From NCBI RefSeq assembly GCF_020532675.1, contig NZ_JAJAVE010000003.1, forward strand, positions 434,001 through 498,000: 64,000 bases of DNA. Direction: 5' to 3'. The notes under the pieces were generated by a model. It worked only from the letters and a program-made list of their open reading frames with translations. It did not search any database and was not told the origin of the DNA. Origin of the DNA: Methylobacillus gramineus. Lineage in GTDB: Bacteria > Pseudomonadota > Gammaproteobacteria > Burkholderiales > Methylophilaceae. Positions 1 through 11,000 of this stretch are shown one piece after another. A program made the position numbers and the translations under genes. Each line of letters begins with the position of its first letter. The first letter of the stretch is position 1.

Positions 1-2
1 AT

Positions 3-539
3 GGTGTGGTGTTCAATGCAATTTCTGCCTGGCAGGAATCGGGGCAACCAGTCTTGATTGATCCTTACTTGAAGTCTGGCAGTTTTGGTGGGTTTATGGT
101 GCCCAAGACCGACAGCGACAACCTGCAAGCCAGTGAGTTACGCAATATTGCGGCATATGGCCTGTCCTCGGCGGATGGCACGATTTCTTCCTTTTTCTGT
201 TTTTCGCGTATTGCGGGCGAGCTAGGGGCAAATCACGCCTACCTGCTTGAGTTGCTGGTGCCTTACTTGCATTCAGTATTGATGCGCATCAGCGATGGTG
301 TGAGCAATGCAGGCGAGCTGCTGGGTGACAGTGCGATAGCCGGATTGATTACGACGCGCGAGAAAGAGATCCTGCAATGGGTGCACACCGGTAAAAGCAA
401 CTGGGAAATTGCCACCATTCTTGAGATCAGCCCACTCACCGTCAAGAATCACATGCAAAACATTTTGCGCAAGCTGGATGTACAGAATCGTAGTCATGCC
501 GCGGCAAAAGCCTCGCGTCTTGGCCTGATCCGGCACTGA
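3..539 (+). CDS. epsA: EpsA-like LuxR-family regulator (5' end outside window)
   Basis: The open frame runs in from the left edge with no stop before base 3, so the N-terminus is probably missing; family members are about 250 residues and 179 codons are visible here. The C-terminal 65 residues form a LuxR/NarL helix-turn-helix, from LITTREKEIL through EIATILEISPLTVKNHMQNI to the final LGLIRH. The upstream half shows no receiver Asp motif. This arrangement fits EpsA, the transcriptional regulator associated with XrtB-type exosortase/PEP-CTERM loci and first named in the methanolan exopolysaccharide cluster of a Methylobacillus. It is followed by a PEP-CTERM gene on the same strand. I infer that it controls PEP-CTERM and exopolysaccharide genes. 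The LuxR assignment is firm; the EpsA name rests on context and the overall look of the protein. Confidence 0.75.
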   Translation, partial: GVVFNAISAWQESGQPVLIDPYLKSGSFGGFMVPKTDSDNLQASELRNIAAYGLSSADGTISSFFCFSRIAGELGANHAYLLELLVPYLHSVLMRISDGVSNAGELLGDSAIAGLITTREKEILQWVHTGKSNWEIATILEISPLTVKNHMQNILRKLDVQNRSHAAAKASRLGLIRH

Positions 540-626
540 ATCAGGCTATCCCGGCCATCCTGAAGCAAGCCGTTCTGGCTGCTTCATGCCGTATGCGTCA
601 CTCCCTTTTGCCTGCTCAAGCGCAAC

Positions 627-644
627 CTAGTCCTAAAGAACTAG
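627..644. promoter_or_regulatory. Candidate PEP-CTERM-regulon operator
   Basis: The 18-mer CTAGTCCTAAAGAACTAG is a dyad with 7 of 9 base pairs matching. It lies 167 bp before the PEP-CTERM start at 811. A possible -10 element (TAAGAT, 677-682) begins 41.5 bp after its centre. The downstream bases ACCTTCAC also recur after the site at 20768. Related sites are at 20768, 23128, 23834, 29402 and 42393. Regulator binding is inferred, not shown. Confidence 0.5.
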
Positions 645-810
645 ACCTTCACCATCCCCACTTCACATTCCCTTTTTAAGATGCTCCCAGTCGCGAGTTT
701 TGAGAAGGCGCAGTTGGGTACGTTCGGTAGGGTGCGGCGTGACGAATGTAGCGGCTCAAAGATGTTTCGTAGTTTTTTCTGCTTTAACTTTAATTTCGGG
801 AGTAATGACA

Positions 811-1596
811 ATGAATATCAAGATGAAGGCTTTGGTAGCTGCTGCTGTTGCAGTGATGAGCGTTTCTGGTGCGGCTAATGCGGCACTGACAAGCGGTATT
901 GCTGGTGACGGCGGTTTGGTGCTGACTCTGCTTGATCGCAGCAGTGGCGCTTCGGCTACTTTCGATCTGGGCTTCTCTTATTCCACATTTGCTGCAGGTG
1001 GTGTTGATTCTGCTTCTAGCGCTAGCTGGAGCCTGACTGGTGGTGACTATGCTTCTGCATGGAATGAATTCTTCAGTCTGGCAAATGCCAACAATGTGGT
1101 TTGGAATGTGGCTTCCACCGACAATTTAGGTCTGAACACTACAGTAGGGACTAAGGGTTTCATCACGACTTACCGTGATGGCGCTACTCTTCCTACAGTG
1201 CGTACCAATCAGATTTCCACATTGGCTACAGCCTTCGACAAGTACGTTGATGCTGCGGCCAAGACTGGCAACCACGGCAGTGTTGAGAATGGTGCAAGTG
1301 TTGCCACTTCAGGCTCTGCTTACGCTTCTACCGCCCTGCTTGGTGACAAGATCAATAATGTTGGTCCGCTGGCAACTGCCCGCCTGGATAACTCCCAAGG
1401 TGTAGTGCAGTACGTTACTGGCCTGGGTGCACTCGGTTTCGAGACGCCTGTTGTCTACGATGCCACTTTCAACCTGAGTGCCAATGGCGTATTGACCTAT
1501 GCTGTCGCCGCTGTTCCTGAGCCAGAAACCTATGCCCTGCTGCTGGCTGGTCTCGGTCTGGTAGGTGTTGCCGCACGTCGTCGCAAGTCTGCTTAA
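811..1596 (+). CDS. PEP-CTERM sorting domain protein
   Basis: This is a secreted protein of 261 residues. The N-terminus is a signal peptide (MNIKMKALVAAAVAVMSVSG, cleavage near ANA/A), followed by a Gly/Ser/Ala-rich body with no recognised domain. The C-terminus is a complete PEP-CTERM tag: VPEPETYALLLAGLGLVG and then the basic tail AARRRKSA. In known systems such tags are recognised by an exosortase after Sec export. The start at 811 was chosen because GGGAG at 798-802 sits 8 bp upstream; the in-frame ATG at 805 is too close, and an upstream in-frame start at 700 lacks a ribosome site and would bury the signal peptide. No exosortase is visible in the window. An operator-like dyad lies at 627-644. 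Confidence 0.85.
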   Translation: MNIKMKALVAAAVAVMSVSGAANAALTSGIAGDGGLVLTLLDRSSGASATFDLGFSYSTFAAGGVDSASSASWSLTGGDYASAWNEFFSLANANNVVWNVASTDNLGLNTTVGTKGFITTYRDGATLPTVRTNQISTLATAFDKYVDAAAKTGNHGSVENGASVATSGSAYASTALLGDKINNVGPLATARLDNSQGVVQYVTGLGALGFETPVVYDATFNLSANGVLTYAVAAVPEPETYALLLAGLGLVGVAARRRKSA

Positions 1597-1619
1597 TTCC
1601 TTATATGTTATGTGTGACT

Positions 1620-1636
1620 CCACGCCAAAAGCGTGG
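1620..1636 (+). terminator. Short hairpin after the PEP-CTERM gene
   Basis: CCACGC and GCGTGG pair around a CAAAA loop just after the stop codon at 1596. No T-tract follows, so this is at best a weak terminator or an mRNA-end stabiliser that lets transcription continue into the gene at 1685. Confidence 0.25.
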
Positions 1637-1684
1637 GGTCGCTTCCACAGATTTATCCAACAAGATTGATACTGGGAGATTTAA

Positions 1685-3118
1685 ATGCAAGTAAAACAAC
1701 TGATTCTAGCCGTTGTGGCTACCCTGGCAGCTGGTTCCGTGCTGGCCGCTCCAGTGACGCCAGCCCAAATCGGTGCTGCGCGTAGTGCTGGCACATTGCA
1801 AGAGACCTGGATCTCTGGCGCTTCAGCACCAACATTCAACATTTTCCGTGGTTTTGAACTGGGCTGTGATGCCAATTCAGTATCCCTGTTCTCAAATGCC
1901 AGCTCCGATACCAGTGTTCGCCCTGGTTCCCTGGGTAACTACGCTGCTTACGCCTGTACACGTGGTGGTATCGTTTCCGTGGTGTATCACACCGTATTTG
2001 ATGGTTCACTGAATGCGTATGCCCCTCATGTCAGCGGCACCCAGTTGCAACGTCTGCGTCGCCTGGAAAATGCTTCCTGCGCAGTTGCCACGAGTGCTTT
2101 CCCTGGCCACGTGAACTACAAGAGCTGCACACTGGTTAACCCAGCTGCAACTCCTGATGGTGCGATCGCCAAGCCAGCTGGTGGTTTCTCTGATGTTGAG
2201 GCCTCCTTGTTCGGTTTTGATGTATCTTCCGCTGGTACAGAAGCTGAGGCCAATGTTGGTCAAACCTTTGGCGTTGCAGTGACATTGCCGCTGTATCGTG
2301 CCCTGCAAGTAGCGCAAGGTATCTACGCAACTGTGGCTGCTGCTGAAGCTGGCGATGCTGCTTATAGTCCAGCCAAGGCACCTAACCTGTCATCAGCTCA
2401 ATATAGTTCTATTGTAGCGCGTGACTCTGGTTACCAAACTGACTGGAGCCCGATTGTAGGTTCTGCTGGTGTAGGCAAGAAGGTTTATTTAGAGCGTCGC
2501 GTAGCTAGCTCCGGTACACAAGCCAGTTCCAATGCACACTTCCTGAAGAGTCCTTGCTCGAGCGCTGCTGGTGCAAGTCTTCCTCCAGCTGGTGTATCCG
2601 ATTCCACAGCTAACCTGATAGTGACCGAGCACAGTGGTTCCGGTAACGTCAAGACTGCCTTGACTACACGTGGTGGCAGTGCGGCTGGCAATTTGTTCGC
2701 GATTGGCGTGTTGTCTATGGAAAACAACTGGCGCACTGAAAGCGCTGCCAATGCTGGCTACCGCTATATCAAGCTGGATGGCGTACACCCAGAATCCGGT
2801 ACCGTAGATGTGAATGGTAACGGTACTGCTGACGGTCTTGAGTTCGCTCGTGAAACCGCCATCAATGGTGAGTATGCTTTCCACATGGAAATGCGTTCCT
2901 TCGTTGCCAATACTGCGGATGCTTTTGGTGCCGAGCTGATCCCTGCGATCACTTCTGCCCTGGGTAACCCAGTTAACTGCGCAGACGTGCCACGCGGCCT
3001 GACACTGAACCCATTGGGTGGTTCAAGCTGCAGCAGCGGTAGCGCCAGCGAACTGGCAGTTGTCGCCAAGGGTACGCGTTTCGGCAACAACTGCGCGCCA
3101 CAACAGCTGTTCTTCTAA
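1685..3118 (+). CDS. Secreted protein of unknown function, possible binding-protein fold
   Basis: A 477-residue exported protein. The N-terminal signal peptide reads MQVKQLILAVVATLAAGSVL, with cleavage near LAA. GGGAG lies upstream of the ATG. The mature part starts with a segment containing ETWISGASAPTFNIF and ends in a Cys-containing stretch with GNNCAPQQLFF. It carries at least eight Cys residues, suggesting disulfides in the periplasm or outside the cell. There is no PEP-CTERM tag, lipobox or membrane segment. The ISGASAP start and the FGVAVTLPLYRALQVAQG stretch recall PstS-like periplasmic binding proteins, but this is a weak impression and I assign no ligand. It sits between a PEP-CTERM gene and the two-partner secretion locus, ending in a strong terminator of its own. 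Confidence 0.6.
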   Translation: MQVKQLILAVVATLAAGSVLAAPVTPAQIGAARSAGTLQETWISGASAPTFNIFRGFELGCDANSVSLFSNASSDTSVRPGSLGNYAAYACTRGGIVSVVYHTVFDGSLNAYAPHVSGTQLQRLRRLENASCAVATSAFPGHVNYKSCTLVNPAATPDGAIAKPAGGFSDVEASLFGFDVSSAGTEAEANVGQTFGVAVTLPLYRALQVAQGIYATVAAAEAGDAAYSPAKAPNLSSAQYSSIVARDSGYQTDWSPIVGSAGVGKKVYLERRVASSGTQASSNAHFLKSPCSSAAGASLPPAGVSDSTANLIVTEHSGSGNVKTALTTRGGSAAGNLFAIGVLSMENNWRTESAANAGYRYIKLDGVHPESGTVDVNGNGTADGLEFARETAINGEYAFHMEMRSFVANTADAFGAELIPAITSALGNPVNCADVPRGLTLNPLGGSSCSSGSASELAVVAKGTRFGNNCAPQQLFF

Positions 3119-3166
3119 ACAGCTATCACAACAAAGGGTTGATCTTTAATACCCGGTAATGTCCTC

Positions 3167-3199
3167 GCACTTTCCTGCGCAAGCGGGAAAGTGCTTTTT
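3167..3199 (+). terminator. Rho-independent terminator
   Basis: GCACTTTCC (3167-3175) pairs perfectly with GGAAAGTGC (3186-3194), followed by TTTTT. It closes the 811-3118 transcription region and separates it from the two-partner secretion genes. Confidence 0.85.
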
Positions 3200-3392
3200 A
3201 CTCTGATTCGTCATGGTGTTGTCACACGCAATTTCTATGATGCTGTGCACTCGGAGTCAGCTTTTATAGATGAATGACTACTGGCCGAGAGTGGCTAATA
3301 AAGCATGTGGCGGGCGCTAATTTTTATCTGGCATGCCGTTTGTTTTATTTGCCATTTTTATGTGCATTTTCGATTTCAGGAAACTATCAAGC

Positions 3393-5075
3393 GTGCGTTT
3401 ATTCTATTTCTGCCTGATCACTTGGTTGGGTGTGTGTGGCGTCAATCATCCCTCATTTGCTGAAGTAGATGATGCGAATGCTCCCATGAACAATCTGCCT
3501 CAGGCTGCTGGAGAGCCACAGTCTTCTGATGAAAAAGTGGATCCCATAGACAATACCGGGGATGACAGTGCTGCATCTGCTGAAGGCCAGGCGCGCTTTG
3601 ACATCATGGAGTTCCAGGTGTCGGGAAATAGCGTATTGCCACAAGGGAAAATCGAACAGGCGGTGTATCCATTCCTGGGAGAATCCAAGACGATTGATGA
3701 CGTGGAGGCGGCTCGAGCTGCACTTGAAAAAACCTTTCATGAGGCTGGATACCTGACGGTATTTGTCAATACACCAGAGCAGGATGTTGACCACAAAATG
3801 GTGCGTCTGGAAGTGCAGGAGGGCAAGGTGGAAAAGCTGCGTGTGGTGGGAGCCAGGTATTATTCATTGGGCGCCATCAAGGCACGCACACCTGACCTGG
3901 CCGAGGGTAAGGTGCCATATTTCCCCAATGTGCAGCGCCAGCTGGCTGGGCTTAATACCCAGGCTGACCGGCAGGTGGCACCAGTGCTGCGTCCCGGCAA
4001 GACACCCGGCAAGGTGGAAGTGGACCTCAAGGTGGAGGACAAGCTACCACTGCATGCCAACCTGGAACTCAACAACCGCTATATCGCCAATACCACGCAC
4101 ACCCGTCTCAATGGTTCAGTCCGCTATGACAATCTCTGGCAGAAGGATCACAGCCTGAGCCTGAGTTTTCAGGTGACGCCGGAAAACACCGATGAAACCA
4201 AGGTGTTGTCTGCTACTTACTTAATCCCCACGCCAAGTGGTGACTACTGGGCGTTTTATGGTGTGTCATCACGCAGCGATGTAGCGGCCGTGGGAGATGT
4301 GAACGTGATCGGTAACGGTACCATTCTCGGCCTGCGGTATATCCATCCCTTGCCGGCGCCAGCACTCTCCGGCTATTTCCACAATCTGACCCTGGGCGTG
4401 GATTACAAGGATTTCAAGGAGTCCACGCGCCTGGTGGGTACTGGCTTCAATACGCCCATCAGCTACATGCCTTTCTTTGCCGGGTATGACAGCACCCTGC
4501 AGACAGAGAAAAGTACCACTCAATTCAACCTGGGATTGACCTTTGCTGTGCGCAACCTGGGCTCGGACGAGCAGGAGTTTTTTGAAAAACGGTCTGAGGC
4601 ACAAGGCAGCTTTGCCTACCTGCGTGGCGACATCAAGCATACCTACAAGCTGCCCAGGGACTGGGAGCTGTTTGGCCGCTTATCCGGCCAGGCAACCGGG
4701 GCGCCCATTATTGCCAACGAGCAATTTGTGGTCGGTGGGGCAGATACGGTACGCGGATATTACGAAGCCAGTGCATTGGGGGACAAGGGTCTGTTTGGCA
4801 CAGCCGAACTACGCACGCCATCCCTGACCAGATATCTGGATATGGAGGGAGAGCTGGTCGGGTCAGTGTTTTATAGCGCTGGACAGGCACGCATCCTCAA
4901 GCCTCTGGCGCAACAGAACAGTGTGTTCAACCTGGCTTCGATCGGCGTGGGATTGCAGTTGAGGAAATGGCATGGCGTTACTGCGGTATTTGATTATGCA
5001 CGTGCCATGCGCACGGCGGGTTTTGTGGAAAAGGGCGATACCTTGCTGCACTTCAGGGTGGCGTATGACTGGTAG
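3393..5075 (+). CDS. TpsB two-partner secretion transporter (ShlB/FhaC family)
   Basis: This is an outer-membrane beta-barrel pore that exports the TpsA partner encoded 20 bp downstream. The first part of the mature protein is a short acidic linker and then POTRA regions: IMEFQVSGNSVLPQGKIEQ begins the first, and EKLRVVGARYYSLGAIKART the second. A barrel follows and carries the conserved VRGYYEASALGDKG loop, the VRGY/F motif of the Omp85/TpsB superfamily. The C-terminus ends in aromatic strand residues (LLHFRVAYDW). I prefer the GTG start at 3393, because AGGAAA lies 9 bp upstream and the protein then begins with a clean 23-residue signal peptide (MRLFYFCLITWLGVC..SFA). An in-frame ATG at 3333 would put about 20 residues before the signal and has no ribosome site. 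About 560 residues is normal for the family. Confidence 0.9.
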   Translation: MRLFYFCLITWLGVCGVNHPSFAEVDDANAPMNNLPQAAGEPQSSDEKVDPIDNTGDDSAASAEGQARFDIMEFQVSGNSVLPQGKIEQAVYPFLGESKTIDDVEAARAALEKTFHEAGYLTVFVNTPEQDVDHKMVRLEVQEGKVEKLRVVGARYYSLGAIKARTPDLAEGKVPYFPNVQRQLAGLNTQADRQVAPVLRPGKTPGKVEVDLKVEDKLPLHANLELNNRYIANTTHTRLNGSVRYDNLWQKDHSLSLSFQVTPENTDETKVLSATYLIPTPSGDYWAFYGVSSRSDVAAVGDVNVIGNGTILGLRYIHPLPAPALSGYFHNLTLGVDYKDFKESTRLVGTGFNTPISYMPFFAGYDSTLQTEKSTTQFNLGLTFAVRNLGSDEQEFFEKRSEAQGSFAYLRGDIKHTYKLPRDWELFGRLSGQATGAPIIANEQFVVGGADTVRGYYEASALGDKGLFGTAELRTPSLTRYLDMEGELVGSVFYSAGQARILKPLAQQNSVFNLASIGVGLQLRKWHGVTAVFDYARAMRTAGFVEKGDTLLHFRVAYDW

Positions 5076-5095
5076 CAGCAGGTGAGGAGAGTGAT

Positions 5096-8000
5096 ATGAA
5101 TCAGGGACTATTCAGGCTGGTGTTCAACAAGCGTCTGGGCATCTATGTGCCTGCGCATGAAATGGCGCACGCCACCGCTAGTGCTGGTAGGAATGCGCGT
5201 GCACGTCGACGCGTGATGGCGGCTTTAATTGCTTCCTTGGCGGCAGGGCATGCCCTGGCAGATGTCGTGCCTTTGGCCAGTTCTGGCCTGGTGCCAGGCG
5301 GCGGTGCCTGGAGCAATGCCTATGTATCAGTCGCCACGCCTACCATCACCACCATCCAGCAAAGTGCACCGCAGGCGATTGCCAACTGGAGCCAGTTCAA
5401 TCTGGCACGTAACCATACGCTGAATATCAACCAGCAGTCCAACTGGCAGATGCTGCACCGCATCCATGACCTCAACCCCAGCATTATCGCGGGCACCATC
5501 AACGCACCAGGGACCAATTACTTCGTCAATACCAATGGCATCATTTTCGCCAACGGTGCGCAGATCAATGTGGGTTCGCTGCTGGCGGTCACTTCTGCCG
5601 ATATGACGGATGCGCTGTTTACCAATGGATTGTTGTCCAGTTTGAGCCAGGATCCGGTGTTTCGTAACACCGGTGGTTTCATCAAGGTGGAAGCAGGTGC
5701 TGCACTGACTGCTGCCAGTGGTGGCCGTATCATGCTGCTGGCCAAGGATGTGGAAAACCATGGGGTGATCAAGACGCCTGATGGGCAGACCATACTGGCA
5801 GCAGGCGAGAAGGTGTATCTCAAGTCCAGCACCGACCCGGCAGGGCTACTGGTGGAGGTGGATGCTGGCGGCACTGCCACCAATCTGGGCGAGATTGTTG
5901 CAGATCGTGGCAATGTGACGCTGGTAGGCCTGGCGGTGAATCAACAGGGCCGAATTTCGGCCAGCACTTCCGTGCGCGCTAATGGTTCCATTCACCTGCT
6001 GGCCAGAGATAGCGTCAATGCTATTGCAGATGGCAAGGGTGGCTATACCTATCAACCATCTCGCTATGGCAAGGTTACCATAGGTAAAGGCAGTGTCACT
6101 GAAGTACGTGTGGAGACGGCTGACAAGGAAGAAGTGCTGGCGAGCCAGACCTTAGCGCCTTCACGGATCAATATTGAAGGGCGCACAGTAGAGGTCAATG
6201 GTTTGCTGCGCGCCAAGGGCGGGCAGGTCAATATTGCTGCCAAGTCCGGTGAGGAAAGCAATCAAGGGGTGACGACACCAGTACGCGTGTTGCTGGATGA
6301 CAATGCCCGTATTGATGTGTCCGGCGTCGATGCGACGGCGGCGATGGAAAAGAACCAGCTCCAGGTACAGTTGTATTCAGACCAGTTGAAGGACACCCCT
6401 ATCCTGCGCGGTGGTGCCTTGTTTGGCGAGACGGTCTACCTGGATGCACGCAAGGGCACAGACCTGTTTGATGTGTCGCCATTATTGGCGTTAAGAACGC
6501 AGACTATTGCGGAGAAGATGAGCAAGGCCGGTACCATCAATATTAGCTCTGCGGGCGATGTGGTGACTAAGTCTGGCTCGGTCATGGACGTGTCTGGTGG
6601 CGTGATTGATTATGCGGCTGGCTATATCCGTGAAAGTAAGCTGATCTACCAGGGGCGTGCGGTGGCTATTTCACAGGCTGACCGTAACACGCCTTATGAG
6701 GGACTCGCGGATGTATATAAATTCACTGATCCCAAATGGGGCTGGACCAAGCGCGTAGACCTCAACCCGAATGGCCGTGGTACGTGGCAACAGGCATACC
6801 GTGAAGGGCGTGATGCTGGCACTATCAATATCAACAGCACTAATCCCGTCCTGCTCAATGGCAATATGCAGGCCAATACCCGCAGTGATGTAACCCAGCG
6901 TACCAATCTGCCAGATGGTGGCAATTTCAACCTGACCACGGGTACTGGTGTTGTACGGATACAGGCAACTGCGACACAAGTGCCTGCAGGTTTCACCATC
7001 AATGATGCCAATCCAGGCACGGAAACCATATTGGGTACTGGCCTGTTGCAATCAGGCTTCAATCATCTGGGCATCAACAGCCAGGGCAGCATTGAGGTGG
7101 ATACCGCCGTGGTGACCGCGCCCAATGGGTCGGTCAATCTCAAGGGCGGTGGCGTCAATATTAATAAAGACATTGTCACGCCTGGCGGTGACATTACCGT
7201 GGCTACGCAGCTGGCGAATCAGTCTGTGGTGGTGGATGACGGGGTCAAGCTGAGTAGCGCAGGTAACTGGAATAATGACAATCCGGCATTGCCTGGTGCC
7301 ATGCAAACGCCCATTGCGCTGGATGGCGGCAGCATCAACCTGAGTGCCAGTGAAAACCTGATGCTGGGCAAGGGATCACTACTGGATGCCAGCGCCGGGG
7401 CATGGGTAGATAGTAGCGGTGTGCTGCATACCGGCAATGGCGGCGATATCACGCTGTCTGCGCAGGATGTGAAAATGGGCGCTCAGTTGCAATCCTATGG
7501 TTTCACCCAGGGGGGCAAGCTGTCAGTGAGTACTGCGCAGAATGTACAGGTGGGCGGCCAGCCTGCCAGTGCTGGCGATTTCTGGGTGCGGGAGTCCTTC
7601 TTTGAGCAAGGCGGCTTTGTTGCCTATACGATCAACAACTCACGCAACGGCGGGGAGTTTGTGGTGGGTGATGCCTCGGGTAAAGCCACCGTAATCCATC
7701 CCAAGATGCAGGCCTTGATGATGAGTTCTGGCTACAGTAGCAAGGTCAGTGGCACCAGCATGGCGGAAGTGTCCAAAGTGGTATTGCTGCCAGAAGGCCA
7801 GCGTGGTCCTGCTTCAGTCAGTTTCTCGGCGCTGGGGGATGCTACTTCGCTCGCCAACCTGACCGTATTGCGTAATACCATCATCCGTACCGATGCGCCT
7901 GATATCACGGGCCGTGTTGGTGCTATCGCGCTGGAGGCCAGCCGCCAGCTCACCATGATGGGTAGCTTGTTGGCGCCTGCGGGCAACATCAGCCTCAAAC

Positions 8001-11000
8001 TCAGTGGTGATGTGGATCAAGTACCTTACGACAACCAGCAGAGCATCTGGATTGGCGATCAGTCTGTCATTAGCGTCAAAGGTAGTTATGTGCGCCCTGT
8101 TGCCACCGCTCCCACGTTGGCGAGTGCCAAGGTGCTGGATGGCGGCAACATCACCGTTGATGCCCATAAAGGATTCGTGGTGGCGGAAGAAGGCAGCCTC
8201 ATGGATGTCTCGGGTACATCGGGTGCTGTGGATGTCAACACGGGGCGTGGCCTGCAACGCCAGCTACTGGATGGTGGCGCAGGCACTGTTTCCATCACTG
8301 CACGGGATGGCATGATCCTAGACGGTAATTTCCTTGCTGGTGCCAACGGCGCTGGTGAAGCCGGCACGCTCAAGATCGCTCTCACTGGCGACCTCAAAGG
8401 CACGACACAAACACCAGGCCATCCTTCAGGTGAGCGTGTGCTCACTGTAACCACAGACAAGCAGCTGTTGGCTACTGGCTTACAAGCGCGAGATAACCTG
8501 GCTGCCTTTGAAGGCAAGGCACAGATGTCTACCGAGCAGATCAATGCTGGTCAGTTTGATCATGTGAGTCTCGAAAGTACTACCCAGGGGCGGGAGCCCA
8601 ATGCCACAGAACGTGACCGTATCGTGCTGCAAAGCGGCGTGACACTGAGCGCACCGGAAACCCTGGCTCTTACCTCCTCAGCCTTTGAGGTGAGTGGCAG
8701 TGGAGTAGCACAAATCAATGCCTCGCACGTCACACTGGCAACACCAGAAGTGAACAACACGGTGCAAACGGGCGATGCCATCCTCAAGGTCAATGCCGAC
8801 TGGATAGACCTCAATGGCACCATCAATCTTTCAGGCATCAAGCAGGCCGAACTCAACAGTCGCCTGGATATCCGTGGGCGAGGACTCACTTTTGATAATG
8901 CCGGTTCATTGAAAACTAACGGCAACCTGCTGATGACAGCACGTCAAATCTATCCGGTGAGTAACAGCAGTTTCAATATCGAGGCATTGGGTAGCAATAG
9001 CAACATTACCGTCCGCTCCAGTGGTGAAGCCTATAAGCCGGTATTCAGTGCCGGTGGCAAGCTTGGGCTGAAGGCACATAGCATCCGGCAGGAAGGCGTA
9101 TTGTTGGCGCCGCTGGGGCAAATTGCCCTTGATGCGGCTAGTCAAAGCAACCTGGTATTGGGTGAAAAGAGCCTGACATCAGTATCAGCTGCAGGCTTGA
9201 GCATTCCCTATGGCACCACTCAACAAGGGGGTACGGCCTGGAACTTGCCCAACAATATCGGCACCAAGCCGCTTGAAAAACGCATTACGCTGAATGGTCA
9301 GGATATTGACCTCAAGAGCGGGGCCGTGATTGATATCTCTGGTAGCGGCGATACCTTTGCCTATGAATGGATACAAGGCATAGGCGGCTCCAGGGATATC
9401 TTGGCGCAATCAGGTGTGTATGCGCTCCTGCCAAGTATCAAGGGCGAATATGCGCCATTTGATTACGACTACACCAAGGATAATGCGCCTGCAATAGGCC
9501 AGGCGGTTTATCTGTCTGGCATCGCAGGACTGCCTGCTGGGTATTACACCCTGCTGCCAGCACGTTATGCCCTGTTGCAAGGGGCTTACATGCTGCAGCT
9601 GGGTTCTGGCCAGCAGGTACGCCAGGGTACCAACACCCAGTTAATGGATGGCAGCAGCCTGGTGTCAGGCTATCTCACCAATGTTAACAACAGCAGCCGC
9701 AATGCCACCTGGGATACATTCCGCATCACCAATGGCAGCGTGTTCCGTACGCCAAGTGGCAGCGTCACGCGGGCGCCATCTGAATACATGATCAGTAGCG
9801 GTAATGCCTTCTTTGCACAACAAGCTGCCAGTGCAGGATTGGCTGTGCCCAGACTGGCAGGGGATGCTGGGCAACTGGTGTTGTCAGCGATTGATACACT
9901 GCAGTTGAATGCGACCCTCAAGACCGATAAAGCTGCTGGTGGCCGTGGAGCGATGGTGGATATCGTCTCGGACAAGATCAGCGTGGTGTCTGACGTGGGC
10001 GCGGATAATGGCAGCCTGCAGCTCAGTGCGGATTCACTGAACAATATGAATGCCGAGAGCATCCTGCTGGGTGGTTCACGTACCCAGGGGGACCAGTCAG
10101 TCGAGATCAGCACCACTTCAACTGAAGTCAGGTTTGCCAACGATGCGGATCATGCGCTCAAGGTTAACCAGTTGATTGCCACTGCATCTGACCGGGTGAC
10201 AGTGGAGAACGGCGCTGTGATACAAGCAGAGTCTGCGGCTAATCAGGGCAGCACCAATCTACGTGTGAATGGAGATGGTGCATTGCTGGCGGTATCAGGC
10301 AGCAGTGATATTGTGTTTGATCGCGCGGGTGCATCCAGCAACCCCAACCTGGGCACGCTGGACATCCAGGCTGGCAGCCAGATCAGGGCCGCTCGCTCAC
10401 TGGTGCTGGATGCAACGCATGCCTCTAGCCTGAATGGCAATGTCAGCGTGAGTGATGGTGGTTCAGTCACACTCGGTGCCAGCAGCATACTTCTTGGTAG
10501 CCCGGGCGCTGTGGTACCCGGCATGCGCGTGGATAACACGCTGGTGGCCAGCCTCGGTAACCTCAAGCAGGTGACGCTGAACAGCCATGGCAACCTCAAT
10601 CTTTATGGTGAGGTGGATTTTGGTAGTCGCAACTTGGATGTCACGATCAATGCTGCCGGTATCGTCGGCCATGATATGGCAGCGGGTGACACTTCCAACC
10701 TGACCGCCAATCATTTGGTGATGAAAAACTCGGCAGGTGCAGCCTTGATACCTACGGTATCAAGCACTCGCAGCACTCTGGCAATTGATGCCAGCAGCAT
10801 CAGCGTTGAGGGTAAAAACACAGCAGCCAGCAACAACGCTACCAACGCTGGAAACTTTGCCCTCAGTGGGTTTGAGCAGGTACAACTGAACAGCAGCCGT
10901 GATATCACGTTCAGTGGCAGCGGCACACTGGATATCCATGCCACGGATACGCGTATCAGCAGTGGTCGTATTACTGCCGCCACTGGCACCAATTACACCC

